A DNA stretch of 64,000 nucleotides from contig NZ_JAEHFV010000002.1 in the NCBI RefSeq assembly GCF_016522065.1, positions 558,001 to 622,000 of the forward strand, given 5' to 3'. Origin of the DNA: Flavobacterium agrisoli (GTDB lineage Bacteria > Bacteroidota > Bacteroidia > Flavobacteriales > Flavobacteriaceae). Under the pieces are notes generated by a model. It ran no database searches. It saw nothing but the letters and a program-made list of their open reading frames with translations, and was not told where the DNA came from. Below are positions 8,371 to 17,173 of the stretch, one piece after another. The translations under genes were made by a program, and so were the position numbers. Each line of letters starts with the position of its first letter. Position 1 is the stretch's first letter.

Positions 8371-8769
8371 TTATAAATTTGAATAAATATAAGCTTCCAA
8401 AGCGTTTAATTCTTCCTCTGTAAATGTTTTGGTAAGAGCCAAATTCGGCTTCATTAATGCGTATTGATCTGGGTCAATAATAGGCTCACTTTCTTCTTTT
8501 AAAAAACTAATAATATTACCGTTTTTCTGTTTGTAAATTTTCGCAATATCTTTCACACTTGGCCCGATTACTTTTTGATCAATTTGGTGACAAGTCGTAC
8601 AATTTCCTTTACCTTCAAAAAGTGATTTTCCTAAATCTTCTGGTGAAGCAACCTCTGGCGTTATTTCAGGAGTTTCGGTTGCAGGAGTTGTTCCAAAAGA
8701 TTCTTGACTTTCTTTTTTACAAGATAATATTGCAAGAGCAATTAACCCCAATAGTATAATTTTTTTCAT
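8371..8769 (-). CDS. c-type cytochrome lipoprotein
   Basis: A 132-residue small electron carrier. The lipobox (AILSC, Cys17) predicts a lipid-anchored periplasmic protein. After a Pro/Glu-rich linker comes a class I cytochrome c domain with heme-attachment motif CTTCH at 57-61 and a likely axial Met at about 106 (ALMKP). It lies directly after hemB on the same strand, 64 bp away, at the end of the heme biosynthesis run. It resembles the c551/c552-like carriers that feed terminal oxidases. Confidence 0.9.
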   Translation of the reverse strand: MKKIILLGLIALAILSCKKESQESFGTTPATETPEITPEVASPEDLGKSLFEGKGNCTTCHQIDQKVIGPSVKDIAKIYKQKNGNIISFLKEESEPIIDPDQYALMKPNLALTKTFTEEELNALEAYIYSNL

Positions 8770-8833
8770 TTTTTCTTTTTTATTATATCAAATGTAAATC
8801 TAAAAAACAGGAAATTAAATGATATTAATCAGC

Positions 8834-9829
8834 TTATTTATTCAAAAGAATCGCAGCTTCTTTAGCAAAATAAGTCGAAATTAAACTCGCTCCGGCTCTT
8901 TTGATACACATTAATTGTTCCATCATGATTTTGTCATTATCTAACCAACCTTTTTCGGCAGCGGCTTTTATCATCGCATATTCGCCAGAAACTTGGTAAA
9001 CGGTTACAGGAACATTTACAGCATCTTTTACTTCACGAACGATATCCAAATACGCAATTCCAGGTTTTACCATAACCATATCGGCGCCTTCTTCAACATC
9101 CCAAAGGGCTTCTTTAATAGCTTCGATGCGGTTAGCATAATCCATTTGATAAGTTTTTTTGTCTTTTGGAACAACTACATCAGCTTCTCTTGGTGCGCTG
9201 TCCAAAGCATCACGGAAAGGTCCGTAAAAAGCCGAAGCATATTTAGCTGAATAACTCATAATTCCAACATTGTGAAACCCTGCTGCATCCAAACCTTGGC
9301 GTAAACGCAATACGCGACCATCCATCATATCACTAGGCGCGACAAAATCGGCACCCGCTTCTGCGTGAGAAATAGCCATTTTTACTAAGGCGTCGTTAGT
9401 CGCATCATTTTCGACATCTCCATTGGTAATAATTCCGTCATGGCCGTAAATAGAGTATGGATCCAAAGCCACATCTGGCATTACAATCATTTCTGGACAA
9501 GCTGTTTTGATGGCACGAATAGCCTGCTGCATCAATCCGTTGGGATTCCAAGCTTCTTTTCCGGTATTGTCTTTTAGACTTTCGCTTACTTTTACGTAGA
9601 TATTTACGGCACGAATTCCTAAAGCAAATAATTCTTTTACTTCCTCAACTGTCAAATCAATTGAACGACGGAAAATACCCGGCATTGATGGAATTTCTAC
9701 CTTTACGTTTTCGCCTTCGGCAATGAACATCGGAAACATAAAATCCGACGGACTTAAAGTGGTTTCGCGAACTAAACTTCTTACGGATTCGTTGGTTCTT
9801 AAACGACGACCTCGTTGTAATGGGAACAT
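8834..9829 (-). CDS. hemB: Delta-aminolevulinic acid dehydratase (porphobilinogen synthase)
   Basis: A 331-residue cytosolic enzyme joining two 5-aminolevulinates into porphobilinogen. The Schiff-base lysines lie in MSYSAKYASAF and MVMVKPG. The metal-site loop reads DVALDPYSIYGHDG. It lacks the cysteine triad of zinc-dependent enzymes and matches the Asp-type, magnesium-dependent class. Full length. It is followed by the cytochrome c gene and preceded by an aldolase gene that separates it from hemF. Confidence 0.97.
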   Translation of the reverse strand: MFPLQRGRRLRTNESVRSLVRETTLSPSDFMFPMFIAEGENVKVEIPSMPGIFRRSIDLTVEEVKELFALGIRAVNIYVKVSESLKDNTGKEAWNPNGLMQQAIRAIKTACPEMIVMPDVALDPYSIYGHDGIITNGDVENDATNDALVKMAISHAEAGADFVAPSDMMDGRVLRLRQGLDAAGFHNVGIMSYSAKYASAFYGPFRDALDSAPREADVVVPKDKKTYQMDYANRIEAIKEALWDVEEGADMVMVKPGIAYLDIVREVKDAVNVPVTVYQVSGEYAMIKAAAEKGWLDNDKIMMEQLMCIKRAGASLISTYFAKEAAILLNK

Positions 9830-9833
9830 TTTA

Positions 9834-9858
9834 TTTTAGATTTTAGATTTTAGATTTT
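9834..9858. repeat. TTTTAGA tandem repeat in the hemB leader
   Basis: Three exact copies of the 7-mer TTTTAGA (9834-9854, plus strand) and a partial fourth begin 4 bp upstream of the hemB start codon, inside its untranslated leader. The array covers the place where a ribosome would bind. Confidence 0.85.
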
Positions 9859-9887
9859 GCTTTCTAAAATGGAATTATTTTTAATTA

Positions 9888-10784
9888 TTATTGATTTGAA
9901 GCGGAGTAAATTTCTTTGATTGAATTTTCTAAGGTAGTGTTAAAGGCATCTTCGGATTGCTGTGCATTGAGTCCTTCAGATAAAGCACGTGAAAAACTCG
10001 CAATCAATCCCTGATTATGTGCCAATTTATCATTCGCTTCTTCTCGTGTATAACCGCCAGACAAAGCTACCACACGTATAACATGCGAATCGGACATTAA
10101 CTCACTATAATAATTATTCACAGTTGGAATCGAAAGTTTTAGCATGACTTTCACACTATTATCCAACAAATTCAATTGTTTAATTATTTCTTCTTTCAGA
10201 ATTTCTTCCGATTTTTGCTTGTCTTTACTATAAATATCAACCTCTGGCTCTATAATCGGAACCAAACCTTTGTTGAAAATTTGAATCGCCACTTCAAATT
10301 GTTGTTTTACTATTTCCCGAATTCCGTTAGGGTTGGCTTCTTTTATAACCGAACGCATTTTTGTACCAAATATATTTCGAGATAGGGCACGGTCTAATAA
10401 ATCGTTTAAACCTGCAATAGGCTTCATTAATTGTACACCATTGGAAATAGTTTCAAGTCCCTTGTCTACTTTCAAAAAAGGAACGATGCCTTTTTGATTC
10501 CATAAATAATCAGAAGTCCATTGACCGTCAATTTTACGATCCATAGTGTTTTCGAATAGGATGCCACCTAAGATATAATCATTATTAAAGGCAGGACTTT
10601 TAATAATTCGAGTTCTCATTTCATGTACGATGGTGTACATTTCTTCGTCATTCGTATAGCTGTTTTCGGCGACGCCATATTGCGTTAACGCTTTTGGTGT
10701 ACTGCCACCACTTTGATCAAGGGCAGCTATAAACCCTTTACCAGACTGCATTTGCGTTAATTGTTTGATTTTGATGTTTTCCAT
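9888..10784 (-). CDS. Fructose-bisphosphate aldolase, class I
   Basis: A 298-residue Schiff-base aldolase splitting fructose 1,6-bisphosphate into DHAP and glyceraldehyde 3-phosphate. The N-terminal GKGFIAALDQSGGSTPKAL and later VPIIEPEVDI and VMLKLSIP (likely Schiff-base Lys) match the bacterial class I type found in Staphylococcus and Bacteroidota. It has no class II zinc motif. It sits between hemF and hemB on the same strand. No metabolic link to heme is obvious, so its place in the cluster looks accidental or regulatory. Confidence 0.92.
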   Translation of the reverse strand: MENIKIKQLTQMQSGKGFIAALDQSGGSTPKALTQYGVAENSYTNDEEMYTIVHEMRTRIIKSPAFNNDYILGGILFENTMDRKIDGQWTSDYLWNQKGIVPFLKVDKGLETISNGVQLMKPIAGLNDLLDRALSRNIFGTKMRSVIKEANPNGIREIVKQQFEVAIQIFNKGLVPIIEPEVDIYSKDKQKSEEILKEEIIKQLNLLDNSVKVMLKLSIPTVNNYYSELMSDSHVIRVVALSGGYTREEANDKLAHNQGLIASFSRALSEGLNAQQSEDAFNTTLENSIKEIYSASNQ

Positions 10785-10862
10785 AATAAGTGTTTTTTAG
10801 CAACAAAATATCTTCTAAAAGAACTCTAAATTACAACTTCTAAATCAGATATTTAGGTTTTA

Positions 10863-11765
10863 TTAAATCCATTCTTTAGGATTTGCTAATACTTGTAATA
10901 ACTTTTCTTCGTCACTACCTACTTCTGGATGATGGTCATAAACCCATTGCACGTGCGGCGGCAACGACATCAAAATACTTTCGATTCTGCCATTGGTTTT
11001 GAGACCAAATAAAGTGCCTTTGTCGTGCACCAAATTAAACTCAACATAACGGCCACGACGAATTTCTTGCCAAGTTCTTTGTTCTGGAGTATACGAAAGG
11101 TTTTTTCTTTTTTCGACAATTGGGACATACGCTTCCAAGAAACTATTACCTACTTCGGTGATGAAATTATACCAGTCTTCCATTGACATTTGCTCGGTTG
11201 CTTTACAATAATCGAAGAACAAACCGCCAAGTCCGCGGGCTTCATTGCGGTGTGCGTTCCAGAAATAATTGTCGCACTGTTTTTTATATTTTGGATAAAA
11301 CTCCGGATTGTATTTGTCACAGGCTGTTTTACAGGTTTGGTGAAAGTGTTTTGCATCTTCTTCAAACAAATAATAAGGTGTTAAATCCTGACCTCCACCA
11401 AACCATTGCTGAATCACTTTTCCTTCTTCATCATACATTTCAAAATAACGCCAATTAGCGTGAACCGTTGGCACCATTGGATTTTTAGGATGCAAAACCA
11501 AACTCAATCCGCATGCAAAAAAATCAGCTTCACCTACGCCAAACATTTTTTGCATGGTTTCTGGCAATTTTCCGTGAACGGCAGAAATGTTTACGCCGCC
11601 TTTCTCGAAAACGGCTCCGTTTTCAATCACACGCGTTCTTCCACCACCGCCTTCGGGACGTTCCCAAAGATCTTCTTTGAATTTTGCAGTTCCGTCAACG
11701 GCTTCGAGTCCTGTAACTATCGAGTCTTGTAATTTTTGTATGTAGGCGTAAAATTTATTTTTCAT
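10863..11765 (-). CDS. hemF: Oxygen-dependent coproporphyrinogen III oxidase
   Basis: A 300-residue enzyme carrying out the O2-dependent oxidative decarboxylation of coproporphyrinogen III to protoporphyrinogen IX. Family signatures are clear: the Gly-rich GGGGRTRV, PMVPTVHANWRYFE, WFGGGQDLTPYYLF and the C-terminal LVHDKGTLFGLKTNGR. Full length, start at ATG 11765. This is the aerobic enzyme; no hemN/hemW-type anaerobic one is in the window. Its leader carries a CCAAC-rich simple repeat. Confidence 0.97.
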   Translation of the reverse strand: MKNKFYAYIQKLQDSIVTGLEAVDGTAKFKEDLWERPEGGGGRTRVIENGAVFEKGGVNISAVHGKLPETMQKMFGVGEADFFACGLSLVLHPKNPMVPTVHANWRYFEMYDEEGKVIQQWFGGGQDLTPYYLFEEDAKHFHQTCKTACDKYNPEFYPKYKKQCDNYFWNAHRNEARGLGGLFFDYCKATEQMSMEDWYNFITEVGNSFLEAYVPIVEKRKNLSYTPEQRTWQEIRRGRYVEFNLVHDKGTLFGLKTNGRIESILMSLPPHVQWVYDHHPEVGSDEEKLLQVLANPKEWI

Positions 11766-11824
11766 GATAAAAGTTGTTGGTTGGTTTTTGTTGGTTGATG
11801 GTTTTCTCGAACAACTATCAACTA

Positions 11825-12850
11825 TTAATTCCCATACTCCTTCACCGCCTCCACAAACGCTTTGGCATGATCCACAGGAATGTTTGGTAAAATTCCGTGA
11901 CCTAGATTTACGATATATTTATCTTTACCGAATTCATCAATCATTTCGTGAACCATTTTTTTGATGGTTGGAATTGGAGAAAGCAATCTCGATGGATCGA
12001 AATTTCCTTGTAACGTTATATTTCCACCAGACAAGTATCGTGCATTTCTAGCGGTACATGTCCAATCTACGCCAAGGGCAGACGCTTTACTTTTTCCCAT
12101 TTCGTTCAAAGCAAACCAACATCCTTTTCCGAAAACAATAACTGGAGTAACCTCAGCCAAAGCTTCAACAATTTGGTTGATGTATTTCCATGAAAATTCT
12201 TGATAATCAACTGGTGACAACATTCCGCCCCAAGAATCGAAAATCTGAACGGCATTTACACCCGCTTTTACTTTTTCTTTTAAATATAAAATAGTGGTAT
12301 CGGTAATTTTTTGCAATAAAGTATGTGCTGCTACCGGGTTTGAAAAGCAAAATCCTTTGGCAGTATCAAAACTTTTAGAACCTTTTCCTTCCACAGCATA
12401 ACAGAAAATCGTCCAAGGCGAACCGGCAAACCCAATCAATGGCACTTCATTGTCCAACATTTCCTTAGTCAATCTGATAGCATCAAAAACATAACCTAAA
12501 GTTTCATTTACATCCGGAACAAAAACCTGATTTACCTGTTCCATGGTACGAATTGGATCTGGAATAATTGGTCCCAAGTTGTCTTTCAATTCTACGTGAA
12601 TTCCCATCGCTCTTGGTACTACCAAAATATCCGAAAACAAAATTGCCGCGTCCGGTTTCACAATACGAATCGGTTGAACCGTAATTTCAGCTGCTAATTC
12701 TGGCGTTTCACAACGTGTGAAAAAATCATATTTATCACGTAAAGCCCTGAATTCTGGCAAATATCTTCCGGCTTGACGCATCATCCAAACGGGTGGACGT
12801 TCAACTGTTTCTCCTTTTAATGCTTTTAAAAATAGGTCGTTTTTTAACAT
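11825..12850 (-). CDS. hemE: Uroporphyrinogen decarboxylase
   Basis: A 341-residue cytosolic enzyme removing four carboxyl groups from uroporphyrinogen III to give coproporphyrinogen III. The N-terminal signature [17 protein letters not shown] and the second signature around [19 protein letters not shown] are intact. The catalytic Asp region is in [10 protein letters not shown]. Full length. A 14-bp repeat in two copies lies 8 bp upstream of the start and is shared with the hemH leader. Confidence 0.97.
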   Translation of the reverse strand: MLKNDLFLKALKGETVERPPVWMMRQAGRYLPEFRALRDKYDFFTRCETPELAAEITVQPIRIVKPDAAILFSDILVVPRAMGIHVELKDNLGPIIPDPIRTMEQVNQVFVPDVNETLGYVFDAIRLTKEMLDNEVPLIGFAGSPWTIFCYAVEGKGSKSFDTAKGFCFSNPVAAHTLLQKITDTTILYLKEKVKAGVNAVQIFDSWGGMLSPVDYQEFSWKYINQIVEALAEVTPVIVFGKGCWFALNEMGKSKASALGVDWTCTARNARYLSGGNITLQGNFDPSRLLSPIPTIKKMVHEMIDEFGKDKYIVNLGHGILPNIPVDHAKAFVEAVKEYGN

Positions 12851-12858
12851 TTTTTATT

Positions 12859-12889
12859 GCTTTAGGCTTTAAGCTCTAGGCTTTAAGCA
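12859..12889. repeat. 14-bp tandem repeat in the hemE leader (shared with hemH)
   Basis: Two 14-bp units (12859-12872 and 12873-12886, one mismatch) plus a partial third lie just upstream of hemE. The 14-mer TTAGGCTTTAAGCT at 12862-12875 is the exact reverse complement of the unit repeated at 17131-17158 before hemH. Relative to its gene, the repeat has the same orientation and nearly the same distance in both places. Confidence 0.85.
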
Positions 12890-12924
12890 GTTTTTCTTTA
12901 TTTTTTTGCTTTTTTGCGAATTGC

Positions 12925-13599
12925 TTAAAGCGTATTGCTGTAATAATTTATACATTGAATAATCGTGTTTTCAACAGAAGGTTGATTGGCGATTACGATA
13001 TTTTTGGTTGTTTTTGATAATGCTTCCGCGGTTGTTTCGCCGATGCAGAAGCAAATTTCATTCTTAATTTTATTTTGTTGTAGGTAACTTTGTACAGCCG
13101 AAGGACTAAAAAATAAAATACCATCGACGGCCACCTCGTTTTTTTGCGGTTTTAAAGTTGTGGCGTACACGTTAATTTCGTTAAAAACAACACCCGATTC
13201 TGTGAGAATTTCGGGTAAAGTATCTTTTCGTAAAGTGCCGCTAAAAAAGGTGTAGTTTTTAGTTCCGTAGACCAAACTAATAATTTCGGCTAAATCGGCG
13301 GCATAGTTGGTGTAAGCATCCACTTGAAAGCCGCTTTCGGAAAGTAAAATTTTAGTTTTCAAACCTACACAAAAGACATTTTTAGATTTTAGCTTTTCTA
13401 TTTCGGGGTGTTTCAAAACACTATTCACGGCATTTTGACTGGTAAAAATCAAATTATCGTGAATCTCTTTTAGTTCAAACGGAATGTTTTCGGTCTCAAT
13501 ATAGTTAGCTTCTACAATGCTTAATTCGGCATTTAGTAAATACTGCCGTTGATTGGGCTGTAATTTTTTGGTCGATAAAATGCGAATGGCTTTGTTCAT
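12925..13599 (-). CDS. hemD: Uroporphyrinogen-III synthase
   Basis: A 224-residue enzyme that closes and inverts ring D of hydroxymethylbilane to give uroporphyrinogen III. The family is poorly conserved. Support comes from the HemD-like pattern LIFTSQNAVNSVL, later ILFFSPSAVQSYLQ, then CFCIGETTAEAL, and from its place 16 bp after hemC and before hemE. Length is slightly short but complete. Confidence 0.92.
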   Translation of the reverse strand: MNKAIRILSTKKLQPNQRQYLLNAELSIVEANYIETENIPFELKEIHDNLIFTSQNAVNSVLKHPEIEKLKSKNVFCVGLKTKILLSESGFQVDAYTNYAADLAEIISLVYGTKNYTFFSGTLRKDTLPEILTESGVVFNEINVYATTLKPQKNEVAVDGILFFSPSAVQSYLQQNKIKNEICFCIGETTAEALSKTTKNIVIANQPSVENTIIQCINYYSNTL

Positions 13600-13615
13600 A
13601 AAGGGAGGGTGAAAA

Positions 13616-14542
13616 CTATTTTTTTAAGGTATCTTTTATGTTTTTCATCAATTCGGTTCCGCCGTTGTTCAAAATTTCTTGCGCGGCATAAAAACCTAAT
13701 TTTTTCCATTCAGAAATTGCGACCGTTTTATCGATTTCCAATTTTTGTTTTCCATCGATAGAAAGTAAAACACCTTGAAAATGAAGCGCATCTTCGTCTT
13801 CGTTATACGTGACTAAAGCGCCAATAGGAGCCGTACAACCACCTTCTAACGTTTTTAAAAACTGACGCTCGATATAGGTGCAAATTTCGGTTTCGATATC
13901 GTTAAGCAATGCCACGGCATCTAACACAAAATTATCATTTTCCATTGCCACTACTAGCATAGCACCTTGAGCCGGAGCGGGAATCATCCAGTCTAAATTC
14001 AGGAAATTTTCTGGTTTCAAGTTAATGCGTTCTAAACCTGCTGCAGCAAAAACAGCTCCGCTCCAATCGTTGTCATGTAGTTTTTGCATGCGGGTATTTA
14101 CATTTCCACGCAAATCAACCACTTGGTGTTGTGGGTATTTATTGAGCCACATCGCTTGACGGCGTAAACTGCCTGTTGCAATGGTAGCTTCTTGATGTAA
14201 AAAATCGGTATTTCCTTTGTGAATTAATAGGTCGAGTGTATTGGCGCGCTCCAAAACGGCGGCTTGCACAATGCCTTTAGGTAAGGCTGTTGGAACATCT
14301 TTCATAGAATGAACGGCAATATCTACTTCCCCTTTTAGCATGGCTACATCCAATGTTTTGGTAAAAATTCCGGTAATGCCCAATTCGTACAAGGGTTTGT
14401 CTAAAATAAGATCTCCAGTCGATTTTACCGCTACAATTTCGGTTTCAAAACCCAAAGCGTTTAGTTTTTTGGAAACCGTATTGGCTTGCCAAAGGGCTAA
14501 TTCGCTATCGCGAGTTCCTATTCGGATTGTTTTTTTTTTCAT
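13616..14542 (-). CDS. hemC: Hydroxymethylbilane synthase (porphobilinogen deaminase)
   Basis: A 308-residue enzyme polymerising four porphobilinogens. The N-terminal IRIGTRDSELALWQA, the AVHSMKDVPTALP segment and the cofactor-attachment motif LEGGCTAPIGA (Cys bearing dipyrromethane) are all intact. It lies between hemA and hemD on the same strand, consistent with an operon hemA-hemC-hemD-hemE. Confidence 0.97.
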   Translation of the reverse strand: MKKKTIRIGTRDSELALWQANTVSKKLNALGFETEIVAVKSTGDLILDKPLYELGITGIFTKTLDVAMLKGEVDIAVHSMKDVPTALPKGIVQAAVLERANTLDLLIHKGNTDFLHQEATIATGSLRRQAMWLNKYPQHQVVDLRGNVNTRMQKLHDNDWSGAVFAAAGLERINLKPENFLNLDWMIPAPAQGAMLVVAMENDNFVLDAVALLNDIETEICTYIERQFLKTLEGGCTAPIGALVTYNEDEDALHFQGVLLSIDGKQKLEIDKTVAISEWKKLGFYAAQEILNNGGTELMKNIKDTLKK

Positions 14543-14617
14543 GCAAGGAATAGTTTATTGGCTGTTGCTTTTTTTTGAAATTGCGAAGCTGTATTTTCGG
14601 ATTTTAACAAGCAATAT

Positions 14618-15874
14618 TTACTTGGCTAAGGTGTTAATTTTGAATACTTTTTCAATCCATTCAATACTTTCGTCGACCATAGTGTCGTCTTCTTTCAAAT
14701 GATTAGCAAAATGAGTGGTAATTTTTTGAATGATTCGGTTGCTGATGATTTCGGCTTGTTCTTCGTTAAAATCAGAGATTTTTTTGCTTTGAAAGTTCAG
14801 TTCCGAATTTTTAATTTCATTCAATTTAGCTTTTAAAGCGTTAATAGTGGGTGCAAATTTTCTTCCTTTGGTCCATACTAAAAACTCTTCTTTTATTTCT
14901 TCGATAATGGCTTCGGCAGCCGGAATGTGTTTTTTTCGATTCTCTAATGTTTCATCGGTCAATTGCGAAAGATAATCCATGTGGACTAATGTTACGCCTT
15001 CTACTTCTTCCACATTTTCGTTTACGTTTTTCGGAATCGACAAGTCTAATATTAAAAGGGGTTTTTTAAGATTTAAAATGGCTTTATCTACCGTTGGGTT
15101 TTGTGCACCGGTTGCTACCACCACTACATCGGCTTTTTGCAATTCTAAATGCAGCTCCGAATAATCTTTTACAATTAAATTGAGTTTACCGGCGAGTTTT
15201 TCGGCCTTGTCTTTGGTGCGGTTAATTAAGGTAATATGATCGTTTTTGGTGTGTTTTACCAAGTTTTCGCAAGTGTTGCGGCCAATTTTTCCGGTTCCAA
15301 AAAGCAAAATATTTTTGTTGCCAATGTTTTCGATATTTTTGATGATGTATTGTACCGAAGCAAACGAAACAGAAGTAGCACCAGAGCTAATTTCGGTTTC
15401 GGTTTTGATTTTTTTGCTGGCCTGAATTACGGCATTTACCAATCTTTCGGTAAAAGCATTGATTAATCCGAACGATTTTGAGTGCGTAAAACTGGTTTTA
15501 ATTTGCGAAATAATTTCAAAATCGCCTAAAATTTGACTGTCTAAACCGGTTCCTACTCTAAAAATATGGTTGATGGCCTCTTGATTTTTGTAAACAAAAC
15601 CCACTTCCTGAAAAGCATTAACGGTTCCTTGGCTGTTATCGCAAATTAATTTGATTAACTGAAAAGGGTGCTCGGCAAAACCGTAAATTTCGGTTCGGTT
15701 GCAGGTCGAGGTGACCAAGATGCTTTCAATTCCTTCGTTTTTGGCTTGTTCGAGTGCTCGTGTTTTGGCAATCGCATCTAAACTAAATTTACCTCTTGTT
15801 TCGGCATCGGCTTTTTTATAGCTCAATCCGACGCAATAAAAAGAAAGGTGCTTTGATACGTTGTTGTTCATCAT
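14618..15874 (-). CDS. hemA: Glutamyl-tRNA reductase
   Basis: A 418-residue NADPH-dependent enzyme reducing glutamyl-tRNA to glutamate-1-semialdehyde, the first committed step of C5-pathway heme synthesis. The catalytic Cys is in VTSTCNRTEIYG. The NADPH-binding segment is ILLFGTGKIGRNTCENL, and a C-terminal dimerisation helix region is present. The start could be either of two adjacent ATGs. It is first in the minus-strand hem run and divergent from the AraC-type regulator, which is the likely controller. Confidence 0.96.
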   Translation of the reverse strand: MMNNNVSKHLSFYCVGLSYKKADAETRGKFSLDAIAKTRALEQAKNEGIESILVTSTCNRTEIYGFAEHPFQLIKLICDNSQGTVNAFQEVGFVYKNQEAINHIFRVGTGLDSQILGDFEIISQIKTSFTHSKSFGLINAFTERLVNAVIQASKKIKTETEISSGATSVSFASVQYIIKNIENIGNKNILLFGTGKIGRNTCENLVKHTKNDHITLINRTKDKAEKLAGKLNLIVKDYSELHLELQKADVVVVATGAQNPTVDKAILNLKKPLLILDLSIPKNVNENVEEVEGVTLVHMDYLSQLTDETLENRKKHIPAAEAIIEEIKEEFLVWTKGRKFAPTINALKAKLNEIKNSELNFQSKKISDFNEEQAEIISNRIIQKITTHFANHLKEDDTMVDESIEWIEKVFKINTLAK

Positions 15875-15982
15875 AAAAAATTACTTTTCAAGAAAGTGCC
15901 ACAAAATTAGACTTATACTATTTATAAAAATAACGCTAAAAGTGCTATTTATATCGCTACATGTTTTTTTGATTCTAAATCG

Positions 15983-16011
15983 TTGAATTTATGTAATTTT
16001 GGTTACTTTTG
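15983..16011 (+). promoter_or_regulatory. Candidate Bacteroidota promoter for the AraC-type gene
   Basis: TACTTTTG at 16004-16011 matches the -7 consensus TAnnTTTG. TTG at 15983-15985 lies 18 bp upstream and matches the -33 element. The position, about 95 bp before the regulator start, leaves a fairly long leader. No hemA-directed promoter of equal quality was found on the other strand. Confidence 0.5.
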
Positions 16012-16104
16012 TACTGAAATCAATACTTCAGAATTGGTTTATTTAGAGTTGTTCTAAATTAAAAAGTTAAATTCACAGATAATTTTTACTAAAAAAATGT
16101 CGCT

Positions 16105-16977
16105 ATGAGTTCACAAGAGGTAATCAAAATTGAAGATGATTTTACCTTAATTCGTTTTCAAAATGATGGATTGGAACCGTTTTATGCGCAACGCGAAATT
16201 GGCAGCGGTTTGATTCAGTTTCACTTTGGCATAAAAGGGAAAGCAAAGTTTTTATTCAATCAAGGTAATTATGCTTTAGAGTTGCACGAAGAAAAATCGT
16301 TGTTGTTGTACAATCCGCAAAAAGAATTGCCACTTAACTTAGAACTGGCACCTAATTCGTGGGTGATTTCGGTGGTAATTTCCATTAAAAAATTCCACGC
16401 ATTATTTTCTTCCGAAGCCAATTATATCACTTTTTTAAGTCCGGATAATAAGGATAAAAAATACTACAACGAGGGCAATATCACGCCTTCTATGGCTATT
16501 GTGTTGAGTCAGTTGTTTCACTATAATTTGCATCCTTCTATCAAAAATTTGTATTACAAAGGCAAAGGGTACGAATTGTTGAGTTTGTATTTTAATCGTA
16601 CCGAAGATCCGAATGCCGAACAATGCCCATTTTTGGTTGATGAAGAAAATGTATATAAAATTAAAAAAGCCAAAGAAATAATTATCGCCAATATGGCCGA
16701 ACCTCCTGGATTACAAGAACTAGCCGATGAAATTGGTCTGAATTTAAAAAAGCTTAAAATGGGTTTTAAACAAATTTATGGCGATACAGTCTATGGTTTT
16801 TTGTTTGACTATAAAATGGATTTTGCCCGTAAATTATTAGACAGCGGTTCGTATAATGTTAACGAAGTTGGACTTAAAATTGGTTATAGTACTGGCAGCC
16901 ATTTTATTGCGGCATTTAAAAAGAAATTTGGAACTACGCCAAAAAAATATTTAATGTCAATAAATTCGAATGTATAG
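16105..16977 (+). CDS. AraC family transcriptional regulator
   Basis: A 290-residue regulator. A non-conserved sensor domain (about 1-180) is followed by a double-HTH AraC domain (about 188-286). Helix motifs are in LQELADEIGLNLKKLKMGFK and VGLKIGYSTGSHFIAAFKKKFG. The overall layout recalls PchR-type regulators that respond to iron or siderophores. It is divergent from hemA and lies upstream of hemH, so it probably controls heme synthesis. That is an inference from position. Confidence 0.88.
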   Translation: MSSQEVIKIEDDFTLIRFQNDGLEPFYAQREIGSGLIQFHFGIKGKAKFLFNQGNYALELHEEKSLLLYNPQKELPLNLELAPNSWVISVVISIKKFHALFSSEANYITFLSPDNKDKKYYNEGNITPSMAIVLSQLFHYNLHPSIKNLYYKGKGYELLSLYFNRTEDPNAEQCPFLVDEENVYKIKKAKEIIIANMAEPPGLQELADEIGLNLKKLKMGFKQIYGDTVYGFLFDYKMDFARKLLDSGSYNVNEVGLKIGYSTGSHFIAAFKKKFGTTPKKYLMSINSNV

Positions 16978-17100
16978 ATCGTGTACATTATTGATTTTAA
17001 TGATGAAAAATCTGTGTAAGCGCTTCAAACAAATTGATTTTTTATATCCCACAATAACTATAAAGTAATAAATATCATATTCAGCAAAAGCTACAAACAC

Positions 17101-17108
17101 TACTTTTG
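17101..17108 (+). promoter_or_regulatory. Candidate -7 element for hemH
   Basis: TACTTTTG matches TAnnTTTG about 65 bp before the hemH start. No clear TTTG lies at -33, so the promoter may be weak or need an activator such as the upstream AraC-type protein. Confidence 0.35.
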
Positions 17109-17130
17109 CCGAAAATTTTCAAGAACAAAA

Positions 17131-17161
17131 AGCTTAAAGCCTAAAGCTTAAAGCCTAAAGC
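17131..17161. repeat. 14-bp tandem repeat in the hemH leader (shared with hemE)
   Basis: Two exact 14-bp copies (17131-17144 and 17145-17158, unit AGCTTAAAGCCTAA) plus AGC end 12 bp before the hemH ATG. The same unit precedes hemE in the same orientation relative to the gene. Confidence 0.9.
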
Positions 17162-17173
17162 AAAAAAAATAGA

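Noticed and set aside
9834..17161. CRISPR-like repeats in the heme leaders
   Set aside because: The repeat units are 7 or 14 bp, tandem without unique spacers, and no cas genes are present.
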